64,000 nt of DNA from contig NZ_PKMC01000003.1 in NCBI RefSeq assembly GCF_002849225.1, positions 62,001-126,000 of the forward strand, in the 5' to 3' direction. Positions within the stretch are counted from its first letter, which is position 1. Every line of letters starts with the position of its first letter. Under the pieces are notes generated by a model. That model was given only the letters and a program-made list of their open reading frames with translations. It had not been told where the DNA came from and made no database searches. Of this stretch, positions 26,324-35,447 are shown piece by piece. Both the position numbers and the translations under genes were made by a program. This DNA is from Actinomyces sp. UMB0138. GTDB taxonomy: Bacteria > Bacillota > Negativicutes > Veillonellales > Veillonellaceae.

Positions 26324-26343
26324 GGTTGGACATGGGTTCAACC
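26324..26343 (+). other. Hairpin in the 5' leader of the 68-aa gene
   Basis: Arms GGTTGGAC and GTTCAACC with loop ATGG give an 8-bp stem (one G-U) a few bases after the predicted transcription start. It could stabilise the mRNA. Confidence 0.45.
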
Positions 26344-26403
26344 AGGAAGTCCCGGCCCAAACAACGAGGCCCCTTCCGAATATAGGAAAGAGGAGTATCT
26401 AAA

Positions 26404-26610
26404 TTGAATAAGTTCTACAACATTCGTGATCTGCAAGGTTCCCGCCAGGCCAACTACCTGCGCCTAGATAACCTTGCCGAGGCGGTTCGGCCTTGGTTCG
26501 CCGAAACCGCAGATGCAAAGACTATGAGGGCGATTGCGCACCTGACTGACGAATCTAAGCGCGAGGCCGCCCTGTCTTACCTGGGTCTGCAGCTTTCTAA
26601 AGCCGCTTAA
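26404..26610 (+). CDS. Small conserved-looking helical protein (68 aa)
   Basis: I do not recognise this 68-residue protein. It begins MNKFYNIRDLQGSRQANYLRLDNLAEAV and is predicted mainly alpha-helical, with no cysteine, signal peptide or membrane segment. Support for a real gene is strong: a canonical promoter (26283-26312) and GAGGAG eight bases before the TTG start at 26404. The 3' end overlaps adnB by 14 bp in the convergent orientation. The strong promoter suggests an abundant protein. Function unknown. Confidence 0.8.
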   Translation: MNKFYNIRDLQGSRQANYLRLDNLAEAVRPWFAETADAKTMRAIAHLTDESKREAALSYLGLQLSKAA

Positions 26611-29600
26611 AGATCCTTGCAACCTGTTCGCTAGTCCAGGCCGCACTCTGCAAAGAAACGATCTTGCCGCTGTTTACATAGACCAATGATGCGTCTATGT
26701 CAGCCGGATCGATTCCTTCTGATTTGGCCCAGGCTAGGCGATACAGTTCAAGTTGCACTTTGGCCGCGTCTAGGTTTTCACCGACTGGGACGCGGCCTGT
26801 TTTCCAGTCCATGATGTGTACTCGCCCGCTGTCCTTTGCCTGCATGACGGCGTCGATACGGGCAATGATGCGCACCCCTGACACGATGATGTCTCGTTCG
26901 GCTTCTGCCTCTATGACCTGGTAGTTACGAAGGAAGTCAAAGTTCTTCCAGTTGTGTTGCCACTTATGCAATTTCTTTAGGGCATCTTCATCCAGGTCAG
27001 CTACTGGAGGCTCGCTGCGGTTCGATAGTAGTGCCTCTACCCAGGCGTGGAAAAGAGTGCCCAAGTATGCAGAGTCAGAGGGCTGGGTGGGTACGGGCCG
27101 GCGCAATTGCATAGCCAGATCGGGTCCCAGCTTCTGCACGGTGGTGGCTGCCATGTGTCGCGGCAGCTTCACTTCGGTGACCACTTCCTGACGCGATTCG
27201 GCAACGAGTAGTTTTGCCCAATGCAGTGCCTTTTCACTGATGCCCTGAGCAGGATCTTTGCTCTGCGAGAGGGAGGCGACCTGTTTGCCTAGCCTCTGTA
27301 GCTCTACGTTCAGTTTGCTTTGCTCTGGCGGCCAGAGCACCTCGGTTTCTACCCGTGGGGATTCCTCAACCAATTCATCTAACTGTGCTGGACTTGGGAA
27401 AGGCACCTCCACGCCCGGCAGCGGCTTTATTGCTTCTGCTTTTACCAGTTCCGTGAAGAACATCGAGGGCGGCGCTGGTTTTATGTTGCTTCCGCGCAAA
27501 GCCGCCCCGGTTACTAACAGGTTCTGTTTCGCCCTGGTGAAGGCCACGTATACAAGCCTACGGTCTTCGATCAGATCAGCTTCGCCATTATTCTTCTTCA
27601 GCTCTGCGATTGCTTCGTCCACATCTTTATGTGTTGCTCCTGCGAACAGCTGCAGGTTCGGCAGGGTTACTGCGTCAGCCCGCATCGAAGCGGGCAGCTC
27701 TCCTTGGTCGGTAAGCCAGCGGGAGGAGGCGCGAGAACCGTCTTTGCGTGGGGCTGTGCCGGGCAGCACGCCCTCGCTTAATGCCACAACGGCAACACTG
27801 TCCCATTCCAGCCCCTTAGCGGCGTGGATGGTAAGAATCTGGACGACTCCCTCCTGAGCCGGCACTTCGGGCATCGAAATGCCGCGTTCTTCAGTGGCAG
27901 CAGCTTCGAGCCAGGAAAGAAAATCTTCCAGTGTTCCTCCGCGTGAGGCGAACTCGGCACCTATCGCCAAGAATTGCGACAGAGAGAGTGCTCCCATCGA
28001 GTCTTCTCCGTGCAGGGCAACGTCCAAATCCAAATCCATGATCTGGATGCTCTGATGCAATAACGAGTTCAGCGACCCGCCCAGGAGCGCACGGATTGCC
28101 GCCAGCCGCTGAGCAAGTCGTAGCACCCGCTGCTGCCCTGTTGCAGACAGATCGGGAATTTTCCTGCCTAGGCGAAGCGCCTCTACGGCCTCGGCTAAAT
28201 ACGCATCGGGGTGGCCTTCCTTGTTTACCTCCCGGGCGATGCTCCTAGCCGCAGCCCACAGCGCGCTAATGTCGGTGGCCCCTAGATTGTTGGCGTTAAG
28301 GAGCCGCATCATCGCGTCGCCTCGAGCACCGTCATGAGCCACCGCCAACGCCGCGATCAAGTCCGCTACCCCTGCTGATTCAATTAGTCCACCAGCACCA
28401 ATGATTGCTGCCTGTACACCTGCCTTAGTAAGTTCCTGGTAAATCAGGGGCATCGAAGCTCGGTTTCGGCATAGGACCGCCGCTGTGCTGGTCTGATTCC
28501 AGTGTTTTGCGAACCATTCCGCTAGTGCCTCGGCCTCTTGCTGGTCCGTAGCAAAATAGGCGCCGAGCACAGCCCCCGTTTTTGCTCCCGGCGCAGCAGT
28601 CAACTTTGGCAGGTTGACCGGTTCAAAATCAGTTTTGGGCAAGTACTGGGCGGGAACGGCCAATCTATCTACCGATATATTTGCCGCCTGCAGCACCTGG
28701 GTGGGATTACGCCACGCAGTGGTCAGCGGCTTCACCTGTGCCCCTTGCGTGGGCGCAAATCTTGCGGCAAAAGAATCCAACGCTAGTCGGGAGGCTCCGC
28801 GCCATTCGTAAATTGCCTGGTTTGGATCACCGACGGCGGTAACGGGATGGCCGGCAAACAGGTCACTTAGGAAATCGATCTGATTGGCGGAAGTATCCTG
28901 GAATTCGTCTAGAAAAACCTTCTGGTATTGCAGTCTTAAGAGGTCGCGCACATCAGGACAGCTACTAACGATTCTGCGGGCTCCCCCAATCTGGTCGGCA
29001 AAATCCATCAAAGAATTGGCTTTCTTGAAATCCTCATATGCCTGCACCAAATCCATGTAGCCAGCGCGAACTCGCAATGATTCGGCCAAATCCAAGGCAC
29101 TTTTGTAAGGAGTCTTCTTCCTAGGGGCCGGAACCGAGTCCAAAATATCGGCAGCATCGACTAGCAGTTCTTCCTTGGCTTGCGAAACCGACAGGGAATT
29201 ATCAATCAGTTTTCCGGCTAACGAGAGTGCGTAGCTGACCACCGAAGAGGGCCTCTTAGTAGTATTCAGGTCCTCTTTCCAGTCCATTACGATCTGGTTC
29301 ATGATCTGCCAGCGCTCCGCTTCGGTGATGAGCCTGGCCTGGGGATCTATCCCAATCCGCAACCCGTAATCACGGCATATCTGCCCGGCAAAGGCGTTGT
29401 AAGTGGTGACGGTGGGCGGGGCCGCCTGCAGCTTTTGCAGCGCAACCTTAACGTCGCTATCGGTGCTAGCGCCCGCTTTGATAGCTGTTGCTAGATTGGC
29501 GATAATCCGCTGCCTCATCTCGAGGGCGGCCTTGCGGGTAAAGGTAAGCCCCAGGATGCGGCCGGGCTCAACCTGCTGATTTACTGCCAAGTACACTGCC

Positions 29601-29749
29601 CTGGCAGCGATAGTGGCGGTTTTGCCGGCTCCCGCACCAGCTACCACTAGCAGTGGTGACATGGGATGGGCAATGATGGATTCCTGCTGCGGTCCCGGAG
29701 CAAAATCCATACCCGAGAGTTCCGCAACCTGGGCTGGGGTATAGCTCAT
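26597..29749 (-). CDS. adnB: AdnB, helicase-nuclease subunit of AdnAB
   Basis: Protein of 1050 aa; with AdnA it processes double-strand DNA ends for recombination, the actinobacterial counterpart of RecBCD/AddAB. The N-terminal UvrD-type motor has Walker A GAGAGKT, LDEFQDTSANQ (motif II), AVGDPNQAIYEWRGAS (motif III) and VYVAFTRAKQNLLV. The C-terminal RecB-type nuclease has GVRIIARIDAVMQ followed by IMDWKTGRVP, the D...D-x-K core. ATG 29749 overlaps the adnA stop in ATGA; the 11-residue extension is rejected. Both enzymatic modules look intact. Confidence 0.93.
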   Translation of the reverse strand: MSYTPAQVAELSGMDFAPGPQQESIIAHPMSPLLVVAGAGAGKTATIAARAVYLAVNQQVEPGRILGLTFTRKAALEMRQRIIANLATAIKAGASTDSDVKVALQKLQAAPPTVTTYNAFAGQICRDYGLRIGIDPQARLITEAERWQIMNQIVMDWKEDLNTTKRPSSVVSYALSLAGKLIDNSLSVSQAKEELLVDAADILDSVPAPRKKTPYKSALDLAESLRVRAGYMDLVQAYEDFKKANSLMDFADQIGGARRIVSSCPDVRDLLRLQYQKVFLDEFQDTSANQIDFLSDLFAGHPVTAVGDPNQAIYEWRGASRLALDSFAARFAPTQGAQVKPLTTAWRNPTQVLQAANISVDRLAVPAQYLPKTDFEPVNLPKLTAAPGAKTGAVLGAYFATDQQEAEALAEWFAKHWNQTSTAAVLCRNRASMPLIYQELTKAGVQAAIIGAGGLIESAGVADLIAALAVAHDGARGDAMMRLLNANNLGATDISALWAAARSIAREVNKEGHPDAYLAEAVEALRLGRKIPDLSATGQQRVLRLAQRLAAIRALLGGSLNSLLHQSIQIMDLDLDVALHGEDSMGALSLSQFLAIGAEFASRGGTLEDFLSWLEAAATEERGISMPEVPAQEGVVQILTIHAAKGLEWDSVAVVALSEGVLPGTAPRKDGSRASSRWLTDQGELPASMRADAVTLPNLQLFAGATHKDVDEAIAELKKNNGEADLIEDRRLVYVAFTRAKQNLLVTGAALRGSNIKPAPPSMFFTELVKAEAIKPLPGVEVPFPSPAQLDELVEESPRVETEVLWPPEQSKLNVELQRLGKQVASLSQSKDPAQGISEKALHWAKLLVAESRQEVVTEVKLPRHMAATTVQKLGPDLAMQLRRPVPTQPSDSAYLGTLFHAWVEALLSNRSEPPVADLDEDALKKLHKWQHNWKNFDFLRNYQVIEAEAERDIIVSGVRIIARIDAVMQAKDSGRVHIMDWKTGRVPVGENLDAAKVQLELYRLAWAKSEGIDPADIDASLVYVNSGKIVSLQSAAWTSEQVARIFKRL

Positions 29750-32700
29750 AGCAACTTTTTCCCTTCGGTCATTGCAGGACAAGAGGACTTTACCGGGCAG
29801 GTTCTACACCCTGTTCCTTCCACTGCCTGATAGGCAGGGCCGCGCATGGCAGTTGCCCCCATTGCAACCAATTCGTGGGCAAAGCTGGCGGTATCTTCCC
29901 CGATCCCATCTTGTGAACGAGCCTTATATTTATCGCCATCGGCGCCTAGGTACACCAGCTGCGCGGTCTCTATTGCCTTGCCGGTCATGGCCTGGTAGGC
30001 CACCTGATAAGCAGCTAGTTGCGGATTTCCTTTTACCTCTTTAGCGGATTTGGGAGTACGCCCAGTCTTAAAATCGACAATTGCAATATTGCCGTCCTCT
30101 GTGCGCTCTACCCGGTCGATTGATCCCCGCAGTCTGACTTCGCCGACTACCTGCCTAAATTCGGCTTCTTCCTTGACTAGTTCCCTTCCATCGGCAAACC
30201 ACATAGCTAGCTTGCGGACCATCTGATAGGCGCGCTCGACCTCGAGCCGCCCCCAAAACGTGTCTGGTAGTTCAAGAGAGTCAATCTTGGCAGCGAGGGC
30301 CGCCTCTAGCGTTTGCAGATCTGCCTCTGGATGCTCATAGGCAATCTGGTGGATAAGAGTGCCTAGCTGCTGTTCCCCAGAAGAGGGCGGATTGCCACCA
30401 TGTTGGGTCAGGAGCCACTTCAGGGGGCAATCCAGGGCGGCTTCCAAAGACGAGGGGCTTACCGTTACCAATTGCCCTGGTAGAACCAGTGGACTGTCTG
30501 TAGAAATGGGTCCTGCCGACCAGTACTGCGGGTTGGCGGCAGGGACTCCCTGGGCTGCTAAATAACCCAGCAGTGCTACGGCATCCTGGTCCCCTTCTAT
30601 GGCGTCGTGGCGGAGTGTGCCCACGTAGCCTCGCAAATCCAGCGCACTGGCCCCCGGATCAGTAACCAGGTTCCCCTCTGGATCGACGCTGCCCTGTGCG
30701 CCTGCTGAAAGCAGCGTGGTCATAAATGCAGACGGGCCAGCATCCGTATCAGAGGTGGCAGTAACTAGCACAAACCGACTTGCGCGGCTGAGCGCGCAGG
30801 CAAACATGCGTGCCTCGTCGTATCGAATCGAAGTAAAAGGATCCGGATCGGCCATGACCTTGCCATCGTTTCCAAAGCTGGCTCGTCCCTTGGCTAGGTC
30901 GGCCAGCAGACCTGCCCCAAGGAAGGAATCGCGCATCCTCATGTCTGGCCAAACGTCCTGATTTACCCCCACAATCGCTACCACCTGATAGTGCATGCCA
31001 GCGAGGGCGGCAGCAGTGGCCACCCTTACCCCGGCCGGGCGCTGCCCAGCTACTGCTAAGTGGTCGGTAGGAAGGGTCTGTTCCAGTACCTCTTGCAAGA
31101 ACTGGCTTTCAGATGCTTCCGGGTTGCGTTGCGTGTAAACGTCAGCGAAACGGAAAAGCGCCAATGCCGCATCCAAATAGTCGTCGTATTTCGAATCGGC
31201 TAAGGCTGCCTTGGCCCACTCATCCGCTACTCCAATGCCCTGCCACGCAGCCCACAATCTAGTAGAAATACCCTGTTCAGCGCGCACTTGGGCAATGGCA
31301 TGCGCCATCCGGAGCAGAGGCTCGCAGTAGCGGTGAGCAGCAAAATCTTTCAACGCGGTGGAAAAGGACTTGGCCAGCAGCGGATCGCTGACCAGCTTGG
31401 CTAGTTCCTGGTGCGGGTCGCCTTGAAAATGGCGTGACAGCGCAATCCAGGCAAGAGAATCCACCCCCATCAGTGGGGAGCGAAGAATCTGCAGGCATTT
31501 CTGCCCGATCAGCCCCAGGGCGGCCGGAGCTTCCGGCATATCTTGCAGTTGCGCTTCTACTTGCAGGAGGCGGGCAAGATTTGAAGTAATCGGATCCAGC
31601 CCCAGCGCCAGGGGACGCGAGGTAGCAGCCAACGGCACGCCCCTACCGGACAGCATTTGCCTCCAGGAATCAGCCAGAGCCTCAGAACGGCAGATTACCG
31701 CCATTTCTTGCCACGGGGTGCCGTGTAACAGGTGTTCAGTACGAAGCATATTGGCTACCTGCAAGACTTCGTCTGTGAAAGACGCCGACACCCTAAGGCG
31801 TACTCCGCAGGGCAGGTCCTTTTTATACGGCTGGGCCTCATTTTCTCTGCTACTTATGCCCGAGGTGCCGATGCCCTGAACAAAACGCTGACTTACCTGC
31901 ACTACCTGCGCTGCACTGCGCTGCTGGCGCGTGAGCTGGCAGGGACGCAACGATAATTCTTCCATGAGTCGGGCAGGCAAGAGGTGGTCCCCGCCGCGGT
32001 AGGATTCCACTGCCACGTCCGGGTTGGCAAATAGCCCCACGGTAGCCCCGCCTTGGGCCAGGGCCCTGATGAGGGCGCCACTTGCGTGCGTCATGTCCTG
32101 GCAGTCGTCGATTAGCACAAGTGAGTATGGCGAGCCTGCTTTGGCGAGCACGTCAGCCGCTTTGCGTTGCGCCCTAGCGGAGTCAACAAGTCCCAACTGA
32201 TCCAACCGATCCTGGTATTCCTGGAGCAGCCCAGCCAGAGTTTCCCACAGCGGATTCGCGTTCCACTGCCGCACCTGTTCGGCAGAAATGTCGAATTCGC
32301 CAGCGCGCGCTAGGAAACTGCGTACTTCATTTTGGAAGGCCTCTAGGGCTAGCGATTCGGCAGGCACGATATCTGGCCAGTCCGTGTGCGCTATTAGTTC
32401 GGCCACCAAAGCTTGTTCGTCGGATCCCGTAAGCAAGGTGGGAGCGCCATGGCCAGCCAAAATAGCGAAAGCCAGCGATGCGGGGGTACGCACCGGCCTA
32501 ATACCGCGCGCGCTGATTGCAGTAGCCTCATCTAGCAGCTGATCGGCGCGAGCTCTGGTAGGAGTAAGGAATACGGCTTGCCCTTCCCCATCAAAATCAG
32601 CTAGCGCCTGCAGCGCCACCCTAGATTTTCCGGTTCCTGCTGCCCCCAGGACACCCACGCTGTTTCCGGCTGCCAAAGCCGTAAGCACCCGCGCCTGTTC

Positions 32701-32775
32701 CGCGGTGGGGTGATAGCTATCCAGAAGTGGCTCGGGCAGGACCAGCATAGGGGTTTGTTCCATACCAAATACCAT
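29746..32775 (-). CDS. adnA: AdnA, helicase-nuclease subunit of AdnAB
   Basis: About 1009 aa, partner of AdnB. Walker A is GAAGTGKS near residue 45; motif II reads LIDDCQDM, with Asp where active SF1 helicases have Glu, consistent with AdnA being the secondary motor. The nuclease module has RGSIDRVERTEDGNIAIVDFKTGRTP. Cysteines in ALDCPLKWLL and GCRTCPVKSSCPAM form a C...CxxC...C set like the Fe-S cluster of AddB/Cas4 nucleases. The start is uncertain: ATG 32775 has AGAGG eight bases upstream; ATG 32793 and 32763 are alternatives. Confidence 0.9.
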   Translation of the reverse strand: MVFGMEQTPMLVLPEPLLDSYHPTAEQARVLTALAAGNSVGVLGAAGTGKSRVALQALADFDGEGQAVFLTPTRARADQLLDEATAISARGIRPVRTPASLAFAILAGHGAPTLLTGSDEQALVAELIAHTDWPDIVPAESLALEAFQNEVRSFLARAGEFDISAEQVRQWNANPLWETLAGLLQEYQDRLDQLGLVDSARAQRKAADVLAKAGSPYSLVLIDDCQDMTHASGALIRALAQGGATVGLFANPDVAVESYRGGDHLLPARLMEELSLRPCQLTRQQRSAAQVVQVSQRFVQGIGTSGISSRENEAQPYKKDLPCGVRLRVSASFTDEVLQVANMLRTEHLLHGTPWQEMAVICRSEALADSWRQMLSGRGVPLAATSRPLALGLDPITSNLARLLQVEAQLQDMPEAPAALGLIGQKCLQILRSPLMGVDSLAWIALSRHFQGDPHQELAKLVSDPLLAKSFSTALKDFAAHRYCEPLLRMAHAIAQVRAEQGISTRLWAAWQGIGVADEWAKAALADSKYDDYLDAALALFRFADVYTQRNPEASESQFLQEVLEQTLPTDHLAVAGQRPAGVRVATAAALAGMHYQVVAIVGVNQDVWPDMRMRDSFLGAGLLADLAKGRASFGNDGKVMADPDPFTSIRYDEARMFACALSRASRFVLVTATSDTDAGPSAFMTTLLSAGAQGSVDPEGNLVTDPGASALDLRGYVGTLRHDAIEGDQDAVALLGYLAAQGVPAANPQYWSAGPISTDSPLVLPGQLVTVSPSSLEAALDCPLKWLLTQHGGNPPSSGEQQLGTLIHQIAYEHPEADLQTLEAALAAKIDSLELPDTFWGRLEVERAYQMVRKLAMWFADGRELVKEEAEFRQVVGEVRLRGSIDRVERTEDGNIAIVDFKTGRTPKSAKEVKGNPQLAAYQVAYQAMTGKAIETAQLVYLGADGDKYKARSQDGIGEDTASFAHELVAMGATAMRGPAYQAVEGTGCRTCPVKSSCPAMTEGKKLL

Positions 32776-32876
32776 ATAGGCGACCTCTGTCATCTGATGG
32801 CGAACTCCCGAAGCTTGAACCCACCTCCGCTTCTAAAGCCGCTATTGTTTCTACTACATAGCTATAAAGGAGCGGT

Positions 32877-33098
32877 ATGAAGATCAAGATTGGCCTACGC
32901 GAAAATTCACGGGAACTAATTGTAAAAACCGACTTGGACGCCCAGGCCTTAGCCCAAGAGATTTCGGCGGCGGCAAAAGAAGCGCGCGCCCTCGTTTTCG
33001 AAGCCGAAAAGCAGGACACGGTTATCCTGCCCGCAACCGGGATTGCCTACGTACAGGTTGTGACCGAAGAACCCCGCAAGGTTGGCTTCGGCCTCTAA
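32877..33098 (+). CDS. DUF3107 protein (TB9.4/Rv3208A-like)
   Basis: Small protein of 73 aa, MKIKIGLRENSRELIVKTDLDAQALAQEIS...IAYVQVVTEEPRKVGFGL. The KIGL start and the xRKVGFGx end are the family marks of DUF3107, represented by M. tuberculosis TB9.4. AAGGAG lies four bases before the ATG. It is divergent from adnA. Its stop interlocks with that of the convergent ferritin-like gene (CTAA at 33095-33098). Function unknown. Confidence 0.9.
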   Translation: MKIKIGLRENSRELIVKTDLDAQALAQEISAAAKEARALVFEAEKQDTVILPATGIAYVQVVTEEPRKVGFGL

Positions 33099-33712
33099 GC
33101 TTTCAATCCCGCCTTGGCCATCCGCTGGCCATGGCGGGCCAACAGAGGGTGTAGGCCCACGGCACTGGCAATGTCCAAATCCAGCTGTTCATCGTAAATA
33201 CGCGCGACTTTCCGGGCCACGCCTAAAGCCTCACCGACCACGCGCCTGCCCCACAGCGACAGGCGGGATTCCAGCTGTGGATCGGCCTCAGCTCCCTGTT
33301 TGATGATGGCTGCAGCCCACTTGCCATGGCCGCCGTCATAGTTTTCTGGGCCGATCTGATCCAGTAGCTCACTAGCATGCAACCTAGAGATCTCGATTGA
33401 CAGGTCCGAAAGAACTCCGATCAGGATGAATGACTTTACTAGGCGCTCCCACCAATCGCCTGGACGCAGCCTTGCCTCCAGATCGTCGACTATCGAAATG
33501 GTGGGCTCCATGAGCTGAGCCATCTGCTCGTCGCTCATTCCACATACTTCCTCGATCCGCCGGAACATGGCGTAGCCCTGCGCGCTCATAGCAGCCAGTG
33601 CCACTTTCTGCTCCATATTCGGGGCGAGCGTCATGTCTTTTCCTAACCGCCCTTGCCTGGAAAGGCAGAGGGAACCGAGCAACGAAACAATGCGGGGATC
33701 AGAGGTAGTCAT
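33095..33712 (-). CDS. Ferritin-like-fold protein (Rv3210c-like)
   Basis: Protein of 205 aa related to the ferritin-like, MiaE-type fold proteins found in actinobacteria between DUF3107 and the DEAD-box helicase gene, as Rv3210c is. It is helical, with MEQKVALAAMSAQGYAMFRRIEEVCG and SFILIGVLSDLSIEISRLHASELLDQIGP. The usual di-iron ExxH ligands are not clearly visible, so metal binding is uncertain. ATG 33712 has TAGAGT seven bases upstream and is probably leaderless; the GTG at 33721 lies inside that box. Function unknown. Confidence 0.75.
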   Translation of the reverse strand: MTTSDPRIVSLLGSLCLSRQGRLGKDMTLAPNMEQKVALAAMSAQGYAMFRRIEEVCGMSDEQMAQLMEPTISIVDDLEARLRPGDWWERLVKSFILIGVLSDLSIEISRLHASELLDQIGPENYDGGHGKWAAAIIKQGAEADPQLESRLSLWGRRVVGEALGVARKVARIYDEQLDLDIASAVGLHPLLARHGQRMAKAGLKA

Positions 33713-33719
33713 GAATCCC

Positions 33720-33725
33720 ACTCTA
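33720..33725 (-). promoter_or_regulatory. -10 box of the leaderless ferritin-like gene
   Basis: TAGAGT, then GGGATTC, then ATG 33712 on the minus strand. Spacing 7 nt. Confidence 0.45.
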
Positions 33726-33805
33726 TCGCGTACGGGACTAAAGTATGCGCGCGAACTCTCAACAGTTAGACTAAGTACAGCCCGGTCGTCACGTTAGTAA
33801 GTTTC

Positions 33806-33820
33806 GCGGAAGGGTTCCGC
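33806..33820 (+). other. Hairpin in the leader of the DEAD-box helicase gene
   Basis: Arms GCGGAA and TTCCGC with loop GGG, 63 bases before the start codon. There is no T-run. DEAD-box genes often have structured leaders, so this could be a 5'-UTR element. Confidence 0.4.
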
Positions 33821-33882
33821 TCCTCATCACGATCGGCTAGTCGGCGTCGAGACGTCCGTCTCCGCCGCATAGAAAGGCTAAT

Positions 33883-35430
33883 ATGACTGACTCTGCTGCA
33901 GTAGTAAAAATTGAAAACGCAATCGCCCCCAAAGAAGACGTGCAAGCTGACATTACTGACGAGGGCGAAGCGTTAGAACTGCACAAAAAGACTTTCGCCG
34001 ATTTTGGCGTTTCTGCCTCGATCTGCCAGGCACTGGCTGAAGAAGGCATCACCCATCCTTTCCCGATTCAGGCGCTAACGCTCCCGGTCGCCCTCAAAGG
34101 CAACGACATTATCGGGCAGGCAAAGACCGGCACAGGCAAGACTTTAGGCTTTGGCATTCCGGCGCTGGAACAGATCGTTGGCCCACAAGAGGACGGCTAC
34201 GAGAAGCTGCTGAACGCCGGCTGCCCCCAGGCACTGATCATCCTGCCTACAAGGGAGCTGGCTAAGCAGGTCGCGCGCGATTTGAAGGTGGCGGCAAAGA
34301 ATCGCTCGGTAAGGATCACTCAGATCTACGGCGGGGTTGCCTTTGAACCGCAGCTGAAGGCTCTTGAGAAGGGCACGGATCTGGTGGTGGGCACTCCCGG
34401 GCGCCTAATCGATCTGCTGAAGCACGGAAAGCTGAAGCTTTCTGGCGTCAAAGTAGTGGTACTTGACGAGGCCGACGAGATGCTAGATCTGGGCTTCCTG
34501 CCAGATGTGGAGACTCTTCTGTCGCGCACGCCGGCGGGCCGGCACACGATGTTGTTTAGTGCCACCATGCCAGGCGAGGTAATTGCGCTTGCTAGGCGTT
34601 ACATGAGCCACCCGACCCATATCAGGGCGCAGGATCCCGCAGATCAGAACGCCACGGTCAATTCTGTTAAGCAGGTAGTCTACCGCTGCCACGCAATGAA
34701 TAAATTGGAAGTGGTCTCGCGCATCCTGCAGGCAAAGGGACGCGGCCTGTCCATCATCTTTACTCGCACTAAGCGCACTGCCGCCCGGTTGGCGGATGAT
34801 TTGTCCGATCGCGGTTTTGCTGCCGCAGCGCTACACGGAGATTTGGGGCAGGGGGCGCGCGAACAGGCCATGCGCGCCTTCCGCAAAGGCAAGGTGGACG
34901 TCCTGGTGGCTACCGATGTGGCAGCCCGTGGCATTGACGTCGATGACGTTACCCACGTGATCAACTACCAGTGCCCGGAAGACGAGAAGATCTACCTACA
35001 CCGCATCGGCAGGACTGGCCGCGCAGGTGCTTCGGGCACCGCAATCACCTTTGTCGACTGGGATGATGTTCCCAGGTGGAAGCTAATTTCAAAGGCCCTG
35101 AACTTGGGCGTCGATACGCCGCTCGAGACCTACCACACCTCGCCGCACCTCTACACCGACCTGGACATCGATCCCGAGGTTACCGGTCGTCTTCCTCGGT
35201 CGCAGCGCACGCGAGCCGGGTTGGATGCGGAAGAGGTCGAAGACCTAGGCGAAACCGGGCAACGTTCCGGCGGGCGCGGCCGCAGGCGGTCGAGGCGCAG
35301 CTCTGGCTCGCGTCGCCGCTCTACCGGTCGTTCCAAGAATCAAAAGCGCTCGGAAAAGAGCACTGGGGAAAAGCCAAAGCGGGCTCGCCGGCGCCGCAAT
35401 CGCTCACGTTCGCGCCGCAGCGAAGACTAG
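33883..35430 (+). CDS. DEAD-box ATP-dependent RNA helicase
   Basis: RNA helicase of 515 aa, equivalent to Rv3211 by position and sequence. Motifs: FPIQALTLP (Q motif), AKTGTGKT (I), PTREL (Ia), TPGRL (Ib), DEADEMLD (II), SATMPG (III), TRTKRTAARLADDL (IV), ATDVAARGIDVDDVTHVINY (V) and HRIGRTGRAG (VI). The C-terminal 90 residues are Arg/Ser-rich repeats (RGRRRSRRSSGSRRRSTGRS) likely to bind RNA non-specifically. AGAAAGG precedes the ATG. Probably acts in ribosome assembly or mRNA decay. Confidence 0.95.
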   Translation: MTDSAAVVKIENAIAPKEDVQADITDEGEALELHKKTFADFGVSASICQALAEEGITHPFPIQALTLPVALKGNDIIGQAKTGTGKTLGFGIPALEQIVGPQEDGYEKLLNAGCPQALIILPTRELAKQVARDLKVAAKNRSVRITQIYGGVAFEPQLKALEKGTDLVVGTPGRLIDLLKHGKLKLSGVKVVVLDEADEMLDLGFLPDVETLLSRTPAGRHTMLFSATMPGEVIALARRYMSHPTHIRAQDPADQNATVNSVKQVVYRCHAMNKLEVVSRILQAKGRGLSIIFTRTKRTAARLADDLSDRGFAAAALHGDLGQGAREQAMRAFRKGKVDVLVATDVAARGIDVDDVTHVINYQCPEDEKIYLHRIGRTGRAGASGTAITFVDWDDVPRWKLISKALNLGVDTPLETYHTSPHLYTDLDIDPEVTGRLPRSQRTRAGLDAEEVEDLGETGQRSGGRGRRRSRRSSGSRRRSTGRSKNQKRSEKSTGEKPKRARRRRNRSRSRRSED

Positions 35431-35447
35431 CTTTTAGAGCCGGACGG

